From positions 21,403,828 through 21,467,827 of the forward strand of contig NC_047065.1 in the NCBI RefSeq assembly GCF_902459465.1: a DNA stretch of 64,000 nucleotides. Direction: 5' to 3'. The DNA comes from Asterias rubens. Taxonomy: Eukaryota > Echinodermata > Asteroidea > Forcipulatida > Asteriidae. Positions 36,601 to 45,129 of the stretch are shown here, piece by piece (position 1 is the stretch's first letter; each line of letters begins with the position of its first letter). The notes under the pieces were generated by a model, which saw only the letters and a list, made by a program, of their open reading frames with translations, ran no database searches and was not told the DNA's origin. Position numbers and translations under genes: made by a program.

Positions 36601-36912
36601 AAGTGCCAAATTTCTGCACTACCTGTGTCAGTGAAGAATGCCAAGTAACATGGAGTTTGTGAAATACGGTTTATTTGATGGAACATTTAATTGTATTTTT
36701 CCATAAGAACTCAATCTATTGGAAATAAAGTGCTTTACAAATTTAAACGAACCTCAATTTTGTTTCTGTATCCTTCCTATAGAGAGCTGTATCGATGTGC
36801 AAGATATTCAAAATGGGGAGATCTTCTTCCGATATCGAAACAATCCGAGCCAAAGTCTCTTGAAGCAGCGCGTGAAGACCACGACAATTCTCAAACAGAC
36901 GAATGTCCTTGA
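24660..36912 (+). CDS. METTL17: METTL17, mitochondrial ribosome assembly factor (11 exons, complete)
   Basis: Exons: 24660-24767, 27730-27874, 28598-28729, 29247-29358, 29887-29968, 30759-30832, 31132-31315, 32488-32784, 33857-34016, 36302-36431, 36783-36912. Every junction is GT-AG, phases agree, and the product is 517 aa (human 456). METTL17/Rsm22 proteins act in the mitochondrial matrix on the maturing small ribosomal subunit. The first 36 residues are basic with no acidic residue, as in a targeting presequence. The Rossmann core has [13 protein letters not shown] (residues 206-218) and [14 protein letters not shown]. Fe-S ligand candidates are Cys379, Cys385 and Cys396 in [18 protein letters not shown] and the Cys454/457/458 cluster in [10 protein letters not shown], where human METTL17 binds a 4Fe-4S cluster. 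The C terminus has [15 protein letters not shown]. An acidic EEEEEAG insert and the long stretch before VFAP add length. The introns are loaded with repeats. Confidence 0.95.
24789..24929. mobile_element. Hairpin MITE family D copy
   Basis: Ends GGAAAAGTTTCCGTATGGCG and CGCCATACGGAAAGTTATCC. It lies 21 bp after the METTL17 exon 1 donor, in reverse orientation to copy 1. No clean 9-bp duplication is visible. Confidence 0.85.
25144..25190. mobile_element. Family E remnant
   Basis: ATTGCGATAACATAACCCTC is a family E left arm; the right arm is not recognisable. It is followed by two TTACTTGAAC words. Confidence 0.5.
25220..25290. mobile_element. Short hairpin MITE family D copy with 9-bp TSD
   Basis: About 70 bp: the ends match family D (GATAACTTTCCATATGGCGC and GCGCCATACGGAAACTTTTC) but the middle is deleted. 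Flanked by TTACTTGAG at 25211-25219 and TTACTTGAA at 25291-25299, 8 of 9 bases equal. Confidence 0.85.
25340..26610 (-). mobile_element. Non-LTR retrotransposon (CR1/Jockey-like) RT fragment, frameshifted
   Basis: The frame at 26602-25760 encodes a reverse transcriptase: [20 protein letters not shown], motif [17 protein letters not shown], motif [21 protein letters not shown], motif [11 protein letters not shown], then [20 protein letters not shown] frameshift near 25810 moves the rest into another frame (25731-25363: [48 protein letters not shown]). The endonuclease and N-terminal RT parts are absent, so it is 5'-truncated. Motif C has Ile where Phe or Tyr is usual. It is antisense in METTL17 intron 1 and inactive. 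Confidence 0.92.
26990..27046. mobile_element. Family E copy
   Basis: GTTGCGGTAAGTAACCCTCC then TTTGATGTCGGAAGGAGGGT and ACGTTATCGCAAC form a hairpin of the same family as 17323. No clear duplication is visible. It is in METTL17 intron 1. Confidence 0.75.
27886..28205 (+). mobile_element. tRNA-derived SINE with (ATT)n tail in METTL17 intron 2
   Basis: A Pol III A-box-like TGGCATGGTTGG at about 27888 and B-box GGTTCGATTCCC at about 27929 form a tRNA-like head. The body is GTTGATTTGTGCGTTGGTTC, GGTTTTCCTCCCTCGGGAAA and GAACACGTTGTAGCC, and it ends in ATTATTATT repeats. It begins only about 11 bp after the exon 2 splice donor. Confidence 0.8.
28311..28466 (-). repeat. Family F repeat copy
   Basis: Starts CAGGCCTGTGTGATTCGTTT, passes through GCAAGGGCATCAATGCATTT and GGCACCAAGGCAATGACCAG, and ends CTTCGTGAAGTATCAG. 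It is in METTL17 intron 2. Confidence 0.85.
28746..28885 (-). repeat. Family F-like diverged repeat
   Basis: CCAGACCTGCAATTTCATCT, GAGGGCAAGACCATTTTCAT, AAAGGGGCACCAAAGGGGCA and CATGCCTGCCTG are spaced as in family F but diverged. It begins 16 bp after the METTL17 exon 3 end. Confidence 0.5.
29425..29800 (+). mobile_element. MITE family A copy 6
   Basis: TTAA|AGACAGTGGACACTGTTGG at the left and CCAATAGTGGCCACTGCCT|TTAA at the right. Small deletions lie in the internal inverted repeat. METTL17 intron 4. Confidence 0.9.
30098..30298 (+). mobile_element. SINE head joined to 5'-truncated MITE family A copy 7
   Basis: 30098-30146 reads CAACCTCGGTAGTCTAGTTT and GTAAGACACTGCTCTA, the same SINE head as at 49826. 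It is followed by the right half of a family A element from about 30147, ending CCAATAGTGTCCACTGCCTTTAA. Confidence 0.75.
30299..30548 (-). mobile_element. LINE 3' end with (ATTGT)n-type tail
   Basis: On the minus strand [32 protein letters not shown] and a Q-stop are recognisable as the last about 40 residues of a CR1/L2-type RT. The 3'UTR GCGGTATATAAAACATTTTT leads into repeats of GTATT at 30299-30320. Confidence 0.75.
31395..31782 (-). mobile_element. MITE family A copy 8 (diverged, inverted)
   Basis: TTAA|AGTTACTAGACACTATTGG to AGGTGTCCAATGCCT|TTAA. The interior is rearranged around 31530-31600. It is directly joined to family B copy 3 through one shared TTAA. METTL17 intron 7. Confidence 0.85.
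31779..32154 (+). mobile_element. MITE family B copy 3
   Basis: TTAA|AAACATTGGACACTTTCGG at the left and CGAAAGTGTCCAATGGGT|TTAA at the right. Its left TTAA is also the right TTAA of family A copy 8. Confidence 0.9.
32943..33334 (-). mobile_element. MITE family A copy 9
   Basis: TTAA|AGGCAGTGGACACTATTGG and CATAAGTGTCCACTGCCT|TTAA. Inverted relative to METTL17, intron 8. The termini are near perfect. Confidence 0.92.
34421..34807 (-). mobile_element. MITE family A copy 10
   Basis: TTAA|AGACAGTGGACACTATTGG at the left and CCAATAGTGTCTAGTGTCTT at the right. The interior carries the GAGACCTCAGATTTAGAACT / TGAGGTCTCGAAATCA inverted repeat. METTL17 intron 9. Confidence 0.9.
35027..35250 (-). mobile_element. 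MITE family A copy 11 (diverged fragment)
   Basis: TTAA|AGGGAAGGTACACGTTTGG start, then AACAAGCATTGGAGAGCTGT and TTTTTTCTTTCATCATTTTC as in family A but with a large internal deletion. Copy 12 begins right after it. Confidence 0.7.
35250..35640 (-). mobile_element. MITE family A copy 12
   Basis: TTAA|AGGCAGTGGAGACTATTGG and CCAATAGTGTCCACTGCCT|TTAA. Full length. Confidence 0.92.
35638..35770 (-). repeat. 66-bp tandem duplication of a family A terminus
   Basis: Two units beginning GATGGGATACACCAAGTGAG at 35640 and 35706, each carrying GACACTGGTCTTTGACAATT and an ACCAATAGTGTCCACTGCC-type end (the second is diverged). They repeat only the last about 60 bp of a family A element, so they are amplified end fragments. 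Confidence 0.85.
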
Positions 36913-38580
36913 TGATTTTTCTGCAGTAATTTGTTTCTTTATATGATGAGGATCGCGTTTTAGAAAAGTCTGAACTGGGAAGGACAAATCTGTCAAATGG
37001 AAAGTGTGCACAAGCTTTTAAAGGAAACTGTAGTATTTACATGTACTGTTTTGTAAATACCATCAGTACACACTACTGTATTTTGGGGATGTACATGTAT
37101 ATGGATATGGAAAATGTCATTTTTTGCCATAAATGATGATGTTTTTAAGAAACTGCATAAATCACTCTGAGCCAAGGAGAGCTTCTAGAGGCTACTTTAT
37201 ACACTCATCTCTACATATTGTATATTAACTAATTTGAGATACTTGTGATTAACCTAAGGGGCACTTTTGATTCACGGTCAATACCTTCCCTGTAGAAGGA
37301 AAAACAACAGTTTAAAAAAACCTTGGTCCTTGGGTGGCACCTCACCCCGTCCCGCCCTCGGCTATACTGCTGCTTTTTTTGTGTTTTTTTTAAGAAAGTG
37401 TTGTTTAGTTGTAAGGATATACAGAAATTTCACAACCTCCTTAAAGCAATATCACTTTGGAATAAAGAATTTCCACAATTTCAGGTCGTTTACACAAGTG
37501 TTTTATTGTGTTACTCATAATTACAATGCTCCATCTTTCATGCACATATCACTTTGTTATACATTACAGTTATTATACAACTAGTTTGTCAATTCCTTAC
37601 AACTGAATGAAACAATATTTCAACTTTACTCCCAGGGTTGGACGTGACAAAATAAATCTAGACTTGGCGTCTGTTGGTATAGTAAGGAAACACTCAATCG
37701 GTCAGGAAAACCCAACAATTCTTCTTTTCAAATTACTGATAGAAATTTGTTTGCGGTTGGCAGGTTTCTGAATAAGCGGGGAGCGATAATAAACTTATCT
37801 AGCTAGTTGGGGTCACAAAGATACATTACAAAAGAAATATATGGTCAGAAATTATGCTTTCTGAAAAATTTTAGTTCTTGTTTTTGTTACAAAAAAGAAA
37901 CAGGGGGGGGAAGGTCAAGTACTTGAGGAGAAAAACACAAATTTAAAACTAAAGAACGAAACAAAAAATTTGAACTGCATTTTGTTAGAAAAAACTGCAT
38001 GAATAACAAGCGTACATAATATAACTAAATAAATCAAACAATCCATAAACAAACCAAGATATTTGATTCAATCAAAACAATATAAACCAGAAATGTGTTA
38101 ATATGTGAAAATAAGCAAGAGTATAAGGTTTCACTAAATAAAGTATAGACAATAGATTTATTGTCTACGGTACTTAAAAAATAATGATCAAGAACAACAA
38201 AAAGGTTTACAAATGTTCACACACTCCAAGTGAACAAAGAAAAGTGAACAACAAATGTTTTTGAACATGTTTGAAAATGAAATAATGGTAAAGATTTGGC
38301 AATAATACAGCAAAAACAACCGATGAAAAGGGGACTTGTGCCTTCTTAAAAATATGCCCAGAAATATATTTTTAAAAATTATGTGGGTGATTTTTTATTA
38401 AAATTTAGAGTTGTTGCTTTACTGCGCTAATAGAAGTTTGCAATATATTCACATACACCAGTGAACAGATGAGAAATGTTTCAGGTCTGTTGAGAGAAAT
38501 TTCCAATTGCTTCCTAATCACATGTCAGACTCGAGACAAAAGTCGACAGCGACTACAATGCCATCCGTGCCCAAGCACCT
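36913..38580. other. METTL17 3' region and non-coding sequence
   Basis: The first part is METTL17 3'UTR; an AATAAA at about 37460 is a candidate polyadenylation signal. The rest to 38580 is A-rich on the plus strand and carries no exon that I recognise. Confidence 0.45.
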
Positions 38581-38760
38581 CCCCAATGCCCCAGGATCCT
38601 GAGTTCCCCAATGCCCCAGGATCCTGAGTTCCCCAATGTCCCAGGATCCTGAGTTCCCCAATGCCCCAGGATCCTGAGTTCCCCAATGCCCCAAGATCCC
38701 GAGTCCCCCAATGCCCCAGGATCCTGAGCTCCCCAATGCCCCAGGATCCTGAGTTCCCCA
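38581..38760. repeat. 25-bp minisatellite (seven units)
   Basis: Unit CCCCAATGCCCCAGGATCCT plus GAGTT, starting at 38581, 38606, 38631, 38656, 38681, 38706 and 38731, with few substitutions. Because 25 is not a multiple of three, each unit rotates the frame, and all three minus-strand frames read as GTQDPGALGNSGSWGIGELR-like repeats without stops. I do not call a protein here. Confidence 0.93.
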
Positions 38761-38799
38761 AGGCCTTGGACTTCGCTCTTGACAGGCACTGCAATTTAC

Positions 38800-39010
38800 C
38801 TCTAGTTTAAGGGGCATGGCGATAGACCAATCCATTAAGCTCCGCCCCATTGCGTATTGACTAATCACAACGCAATGAAGGTCGGACAAATAAAGTCCGA
38901 CATGCGTGCGCGTATACTTGGCGCACTCAGCAGAGTTGTGCTGAAAAGCATTGGAGAGGCTCACGTGTTGTTGCTCACACGTGCGTCATGGGCGGAGCCT
39001 ACTGGATCGC
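38800..39010. promoter_or_regulatory. GC-richer, CCAAT-like patch
   Basis: Contains AGCTCCGCCCCATTGCG, GACTAATCACAACG, the inverted pair GTCGGACAAATAAAGTCCGAC and two CACGTG-type words (TCACGTGTTG, CACACGTGCG). It looks promoter-like, but no transcript can be tied to it. Confidence 0.3.
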
Positions 39011-39139
39011 TTTATTTACCTCTGGTAAGGTGTACTCTATGAGGACAATTTTAATTTGTATTGGAACTTTGCAAATGGGTACCATGCAGCAATTGTTTTG
39101 GGTGCCGTGGTTAATTTCGGGGGCCTGTCTCTCTGCTCT

Positions 39140-39306
39140 CTAACTGAGTTCATCGTAAAGGACATTCTGTTCATTGTCTGCTACCGCCAGCTCTGCAGGA
39201 TCATCAACATAGATTTGTGTCTTATGGCCAATGGCCACGTGCTTCATCAACTCCCATGCATCGTCTGCCTCATCCTTGCAGTAGGAACAGATCCACTGGG
39301 AGGGAC
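39140..39306 (-). CDS. Alternative terminal exon B: single C2H2 finger
   Basis: Acceptor TCCGACAG|GTCCC. After the split Gly codon it reads PSQWICSYCKDEADDAWELM then KHVAIGHKTQIYVDD and PAELAVADNEQNVLYDELS before TAG. The finger is C-x2-C-x12-H-x4-H (Cys204, Cys207, His220, His225). The pattern W-x-C-x2-C-K..W-x-L-x2-H....H..I resembles the first finger of BCL11A/B. It aligns without gaps to exon A, and its acceptor phase is identical. Confidence 0.8.
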
Positions 39307-42300
39307 CTGTCGGATAAGATTATGGATCACCTTAAAGATGTAGATTGATCGACTTAACATACAGGAGGACATCACATAGGGCCTTTTAGAGGTGTATTCC
39401 TCTTGGACTTTAATGAAGTAGATTTTTTAAGTCCATCGGATAGATCCGAGTTTGTTTGGCTGTGGCTCTAGCTGATTTTGGTAATGGCTTCTACTTAAGC
39501 AACATGGCTTGAATATGTATTGCTATGTTCCAACCATAGCCCAGCCGGAACTTTGACTTTGTCAGACTGGACAGGAAATAGTATTGCCCCTTTGCAGGAC
39601 TTTCGATTCAAAATATGTAAAGTTTCAAAACATGGCACCTGGCTTTTTCAGTAGCATTGATTCCTAGCATTGACTCAAGAGTTCTGTCCGAATTTATAAC
39701 AATTAGAAATGAGAAGGAGACGAATGTAGACTGTGTTGGATGAGGCAGACCAGCTTGTTGGGAGTTGATGATGGCGGCTGACGAGTCAAAAGATTAGCTT
39801 TGCAAGCTTGACGTCCACGGGTTAAAGTATCCATGATTTTAGGATTCAAAGTGGTCGACTCTCCACCTGATCAGTAATTTGTTTTGCTGGACCATCAGTT
39901 GGCTCAGGGGAGAAGCAATCAAAACTGATGCTCAGAGTTAAGTTGTCAAAGTCTAGTTGTACTCCACCTAAATGAACACAGTTGTATTTTTTTAAATAAT
40001 TTCCTGGAGATATCAAATCGAGACACGTGACTTTTCGGAATCGAACTGCCGTGTCCATGTACTGCCCTTTATTTATTTTTTTCATTGCTATGAAATTAAT
40101 TGTCTCAAAGTATATCTCATTGAATGGCATAAATCTACAGTGCCCTTGATCATGCTTTGCACAATCTTGTCCACTTTGTGTCATTCCATCTCACCATGAA
40201 AACAGATCAACACAAGAATTGTTAAAACGGGGTCACATCACAAAAAAGGATGAATAACCGACTTGCAAGATTTCCCGATTTCAAACAGAAGCTAATGGAC
40301 TTCCGTTTTGATCTTGAAACAAATTCAAACCCCCCCCTTCCTAAAACCCCTCTCCAGCCCATCGTCTCCGCCGTATTGTCTTCAGTCATCCATGAATATC
40401 TGCGTGTGATGCTCCTGAGCCACGTGTCTCATCAACCCCCAACAACTGTCTGCCTTCTCTTTGCAATAAGCACACATCCACAAGGGGGGCTCTGTGTGGG
40501 TTCCAGGGTAGAAAAACAGGTGGTCATTTATTTTTACAAGAGTCTCTCCTCCCGACTCGTTTCCCTTCGCACTTTAAAATATGCAAGAAAGGGGCTTCCC
40601 AGTGGAATGACAACAATTTATTTATATAGGAAGAAGAGATATCAAATTTCTCGTTCAGTTTTTTTTTCCAATACTTTTCCTTATGTGGAAAGTTACAGTG
40701 CTATGCAAAATGAAAAAAGTCTCATACACTGTACACGTATAATGTACATACATACGCCTCTCTTAATATTTATGCATGAGGTACGTCACAATGCTTACCC
40801 AAAACGAGGCGATGGGCGCAGCCACTGCAAGTGATGGGGGAAGTGCGCCCATAGCCTCATTTTGGATAAGAATTATGACGTCATGCATAAGTATTAAGAG
40901 AGGCGTATACAGGACATTTTGTAGTGTCTACTAGAACAAACAGTGCAAGGGCAGATCTGATTTTGACAGCTACATGCGTACTTGAGTGTATAATGATGTA
41001 GCGATCAAGCAGCAGCTGTAGCCCCCCCCCCTCCATTTTGGACACGGCCGAAATCTTTATAGAAAAAGTAACTAGAGGGCTGCATGTTTATCCCCAATCG
41101 AGTTCCCTGCACACAGTAGCAGGGCTGTATTTCACAAAGAGTTAAGTCTAATCTTATCTAAAGTAAGGATGAGTTACTCGTTCCAACCTTAGACTGGTGG
41201 TTTTAAGTTTTCAACAAACTCCTTAGACTAGTCTTTGTGAAATCAACCCCATGAGTCGTAATGTCTTTAAGTTTGATCTAAGCCACTTACCCTGTCCATC
41301 AAATTGTTGGGCCTTCCTCCCTGAGAAAGTCTTCTGTTTTTTGGCTGCTGGTGGGCCAGATGGAATAATGACAGGGAGACTAGCTGGATCAATGTAACCA
41401 CTATCAACAGAGATTGTTAAGATGAATCAACCCTTATATTGACTACAGTAAAACTTATTAACAAAAGATGGTTTTGGTGGTTCAATCTTCCGTCTCATAA
41501 CATTGTCTTCTTCATGGTGTTAGCCCAGTGGGTGTCTGGTGTTCTTTTGAAAACCTTTGGACACCTTGTTTTATCTGTCATTTACATCTACTTGTATTGT
41601 AAGTGATCAATTTGGACATCCAGTTTTAAAATTTCCAGCAAATTTAGACACCCTTTTACCAATCCTGGTTGCCTTGTTCTTCTCAATGTTCTTCAAATCG
41701 AAGAATGGCATAAAATATCACAAGCCACTCTCAAACTTCTCCTTCCAATAATAACAACTCGAAACTCAACTTGGCAATTATTTTCCACATTTTGATACTA
41801 CATTTTAAGTTGTACTGGGCCCAATTTCATGGCTCTGCTTACCGCTGAATTCTGCGCTCACGTGCAAGCGCCATGTTACTAGGCATTCTACGCTTACGAG
41901 GCTAGCGCCAAATTTTTGCGCTAGCCTCGTAAGCGGAGTACGCAGGCGCAGAAGCCAAAATTTGCCGCTAACCCGTGAAACACGCTTGTCATAAGCACAG
42001 AATTCCCTGCTTCCATAAGCGCCGATTCTGTGCTTACTGTAAGCAGAGCCATGAAATTGGGCCCTGGTCCTTTTGTTTCAAGCTTACCTGCTTACAGTTC
42101 CCTGCACTCTCTTGAAACCTTTTGGCCGGTTGGGATTTGGTTCACTAGCAATTCTTACATCTGAAGGAACAATTTGAAAAGGGTGTGGTTGAAAATGTAC
42201 ATTTTGTAGTGTTAGAACTAAAGAATAATAAACCAAGAGGGAAACTGATAATTAACCCCCGTCAGTTTTCCTTGTGGTATATTACTTGATATTTGTTACC

Positions 42301-43177
42301 AAAAAATGTTGCATCCACTGGATGTGGCTTCCCAGGTTGTGTTGTGAATAAGGTGTGATCCCTGGTTACACGGCTGCTAACGGTTGTACGGCTTCCGACT
42401 ATTGCACCCTAAAGCTATCATATTGACCAAATAAAGAGACCACTAACATAGGGCTACATAGCTCAGCTAGTAGAGTGTAGGTCCCTAGTTCAAATTTGGA
42501 TCTAGTAAATTTGTCTTTGTTCAAACCTTATTAGGTGTTTCTGAGGGTAGCTTGTGCTAACCAGGCCTGATATAGTCCATAGAGGCAATGAAGGCAATTG
42601 CCTCTTTGCCCATGGTCATTGCCTTGTTGCCCTTGAAATGCTCCAATTTACAATTTCCTCATATGGTGCCCTTTACCAAGTAAATGCCTTGGTGCCCTTG
42701 CCACTTTCAAAAACGAACCATACAGTCCTGCTTTAATGCATAATAACATGATCAAACCATAGCCTTACCTAGGGGTTGTCTAGCAAGGACGGCTCCATAT
42801 TCTCCTTCCCTAGCTTGCCTGGCATTGAGCTCATTGGTGTACTGCACAAAGCCAAAGCCCTCGTGGATACTGATCCCGGTAATCCTGCCATACTTGCCGA
42901 AAAGCTTCTCAATATCCTGCTGCTGAACGAAGCCCGTGTTAAGGTTCCCGATGAAGATGCGCGAAGCCTTGGACTTCATGTCGTTGAGGTTCGTCACGTT
43001 GCTGATGCCGGGGGTGAGCTGGGAGAATTGATTGGCGCCGCCGTGGGCGCCTGCATTGTGGGGATTCCCGAACGGGCCTCCGTGTCCGTGACCACCCTGT
43101 GGATTGCTAAAACCACTGTGCTGGCCATGACCAAAGCCGAATCCACCTGGATTATGGCCTCCAAACATACTGTTCAT
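39140..43177 (-). CDS. hnRNP C/RALY-like RRM protein with alternative C-terminal zinc-finger exons
   Basis: Shared exons: 42769-43177, 42088-42160, 41291-41400 (phases 1, 2, 1; GT-AG junctions). The start codon is at 43177, with an upstream acceptor at 43193. Residues 4-50 are rich in Gly and His. The RRM runs about 72-142, with RNP2 IFIGNL (74-79) and RNP1 EGFGFVQY (106-113). The flanks SNVTNLNDMKSKASR and PLDVRIASEPNPNRPKGFKR are diagnostic of hnRNP C/RALY. SSGYIDPASLPVIIPSG and AAKKQKTFSGRK (basic, NLS-like) follow. The donor CAGG|GTAAGT leaves phase 1, which fits both zinc-finger terminal exons at 40382-40491 (233 aa product) and 39140-39306 (252 aa). The coiled-coil of vertebrate hnRNP C/RALY was not found. 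The RRM part is certain; joining to the fingers rests on phase and splice sites. Confidence 0.85.
39307..40381. other. Between the two zinc-finger exons
   Basis: Includes a 112-codon minus-strand open frame at 40184-39846 (VRFRKVTCLDLISPGNYL within it) that I cannot place in any family. A possible donor after ITDQ is in the wrong phase for joining to exon B. It may be 3'UTR of the exon A isoform. Confidence 0.4.
40382..40491 (-). CDS. Alternative terminal exon A: single C2H2 finger
   Basis: Acceptor AACCCACACAG|AGCCC. With the upstream phase-1 donor it reads E then PPLWMCAYCKEKADSCWGLM and RHVAQEHHTQIFMDD before TGA. The finger is C-x2-C-x12-H-x4-H (Cys204, Cys207, His220, His225). It shares W, both Cys, YCK, AD, W, LM, HVA, H and TQI with exon B at the same spacing, so the two are duplicates. 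Confidence 0.82.
40748..40912. mobile_element. Inverted-repeat MITE near zinc-finger exon A
   Basis: Arms ACATACGCCTCTCTTAATAT...TATGCATGA and TCATGCATAAGTATTAAGAG then AGGCGTATAC, with an inner pair ACCCAAAACGAGGCGATGGG / CCCATAGCCTCATTTTGG. It lies in the intron before exon A. Confidence 0.8.
41127..41252. repeat. Family G palindrome copy
   Basis: Starts GGGCTGTATTTCACAAAGAG and ends GACTAGTCTTTGTGAAATCA then ACCCC. AAGTCTAATC and TTAGACT are inverted inside. It lies in the intron following exon 41291-41400. Confidence 0.75.
41817..42064. mobile_element. Family H element with perfect 25-bp terminal repeats
   Basis: Left GGGCCCAATTTCATGGCTCT+GCTTA and right TAAGCAGAGCCATGAAATTG+GGCCC are exact inverted repeats. 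The interior has ACGAGGCTAGCGCCAAATTT / TTTGCGCTAGCCTCGTAAGC, a second palindrome. It is an intron insertion ending 24 bp from exon 42088-42160. Confidence 0.9.
42562..42732 (+). repeat. Family F repeat copy
   Basis: Starts CAGGCCTGATATAGTCCATA and ends AAAACGAACCATACAGTCCT+G. It contains GGCAATTGCCTCTTTGCCCA, GGTGCCCTTTACCAAGTAAA and TGCCTTGGTGCCCTTGCC. Confidence 0.88.
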
Positions 43178-44763
43178 TATGTAACAGCCTTACTGTCAGT
43201 CGGAAAGAACAAATGAATATATATGTTAATTAAAAAAAGAGGGTTAGTGGCACACACACTTTCATCAGCAAAAAAATTATAAAATAACAATCAAAAAGAT
43301 TGTAACCTCAACATTCTCTTTCTTGAATATTCTATAAAAATCCCTCTTTGAGCTCCAACAAAAATTAAGTTTCAGACCTGGTAGATGAACTTTTTTCATA
43401 AGATAATCCTAATGCAACACTAAAAATAATGACCTGTTTTTTGTCTGGAAATTAACCACTTTATTGTTTATTTGTTCATTGATGACACCAGTTCTAAATT
43501 CCGGACTGAATACAAAAAGTACTTGGTATCTCATGCCATATACATGTAGGTTGTGGGCACCAACTTGAATCAAAAGTCCCACCCTCACTGTTTTAGTGTC
43601 TGTTGATGTGAATATACAGGCAACTTCTTTTATCCTTGCAGGTTTCTTCTAATTCTCTGTCACTGTTGTGTGTGCAACCAGAGAACAAAATCAATCAGCA
43701 GATGAAAACAGGTCTACTGAGCGTCAAGATCCCACAAATTGTAATCAATAAAAAAAATCCTTATGGGTAAACAGAAACACTTGACACAAGAACAATCTGA
43801 CAAGGTGATTAAGATTCGGATCTAAAATTATATCTGGCCCCGAAAACATATTCGTAAGTAAATGCACAAAAATATAAAATAATAACACTAGTGGCAATTG
43901 GAGTACTGGTGGATGTACAAAAACTGTAAGTATCAGTGTTGGAAACAAAGGCAACCGATAAATTTAAAAAATTGAGAAAGACTTCATTTACAAAATAAAA
44001 GATATAAACACCAAATAAATAAATAAATTGAATAAAAATACTCACTGTTAGAAAAATGTTGTTCAATAAAAGTCAGCTATAAGGATCCCAAAAAAGGCTC
44101 CAAAAAGGTTGCCAAAAATGTCACGTTGGTAATGAAAAAAACACTGTAGGTAGATATAAAACAGAATAAATAGGAGCAATAAACAAAACAAAAAAACAAT
44201 AAATGTCCTATTGTCTATCTTGACACTGTGTATGCAGATAGATAACGAATAAATAGGAACAATAAACAAAATAAAAAACAACTATAAATTTCCTATTGTC
44301 TACTCTCGACCCGCCAATAACAACATGAAATGACAAGTAAAAACTACCCAACAGTAATAAAATAAAAAAATTAGAAGTTTGAATTATACAGAATCAGGAG
44401 AACCGTCCAAGTGCTTGGTAAAATATAAAGTTTATAGTTTTAGTCAAACTTACTGTTAGTTTAAAAAAAAACACACGCGGGTGTTGAATGCAAATTTCCA
44501 GTCACACGCTGCGACTGATGCCACGCTCACCATGTTGGTGGTCATTAGGTTTACGTGTAAACGCCGCGTCGCCCAAAAATGTGCACTTCACCGAATAACA
44601 TACGTTCTATTTCTATGGTCAATACGCACAAATTTACCACAACTTTACAGTGTTGTAGCATTGTGTAGCCATACCTCAAAAAGGCTTATGGAGGTAAGAT
44701 GTCCACATGTACATTTGGAAAAATGCACACCTAAGACTAAGTGTCTACTCCAAAAGCGAAACG

Positions 44764-44920
44764 GGTCAACTCGTACCCAAGTCAACTCGTACCCAAAATA
44801 TTGTACACAAGTCAACTCTTACTGTAATACTAGTCTTACCCAAGTCAACTCATACCCAGGTCAAACTAGGTAGTACCCATGTCAACTCGTACCCAAGTCA
44901 ATTCGTACCGTACAACGTAC
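44764..44920. repeat. Degenerate short tandem array GTCAACTCGTACCCA
   Basis: GTCAACTCGTACCCA or close variants recur about seven times with irregular spacers (for example ATATTGTACACAA, TACTGTAATACTAGTCTTAC). Confidence 0.8.
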
Positions 44921-44998
44921 ATTGTATGCCGAAACGGAAAATTTCCGTGTGGCGCGATTTTATAAGCGATAGGAAATAAAAATGATGTTCTACCATCG

Positions 44999-45129
44999 GA
45001 TAACATTCCGTATGGCGCCACCACTTTTTCACTAATTTTTACAAAAAAGGATATCTCATTGAGGTAAATTAGATACTATATTATTTCATATCGAATGAAA
45101 AAGTGGTGGCGCCATACGGAAACTTTTCC
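44999..45129. mobile_element. Hairpin MITE family D copy with 8/9-bp TSD
   Basis: GATAACATTCCGTATGGCGC to GCGCCATACGGAAACTTTTC. The duplication CTACCATC is at 44990-44997 and 45130-45137. Confidence 0.88.

Noticed and set aside
38518-38964. Repetitive 148-codon frame of GTQDPGALGN type
   Set aside because: Produced by a 25-bp minisatellite that is stop-free in three frames; no start, splice or family support.
40250-40834. 194-codon plus-strand open frame
   Set aside because: It runs antisense to zinc-finger exon A and into an inverted-repeat element, with no recognisable motif.
42436-42530. tRNA-like GGGCTACATAGCTCAGCTAG stretch
   Set aside because: Resembles a tRNA 5' half and GTTCAAATTTG, but a full cloverleaf with acceptor stem cannot be formed by eye; more likely a SINE scrap.
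42776-43216. 146-codon plus-strand open frame
   Set aside because: Antisense of the RRM exon, which is clearly coding on the minus strand.
44764-44920. Possible CRISPR-like array of GTCAACTCGTACCCA units
   Set aside because: Units are degenerate, spacers are irregular and short, and the genome is animal; it is a simple tandem array.
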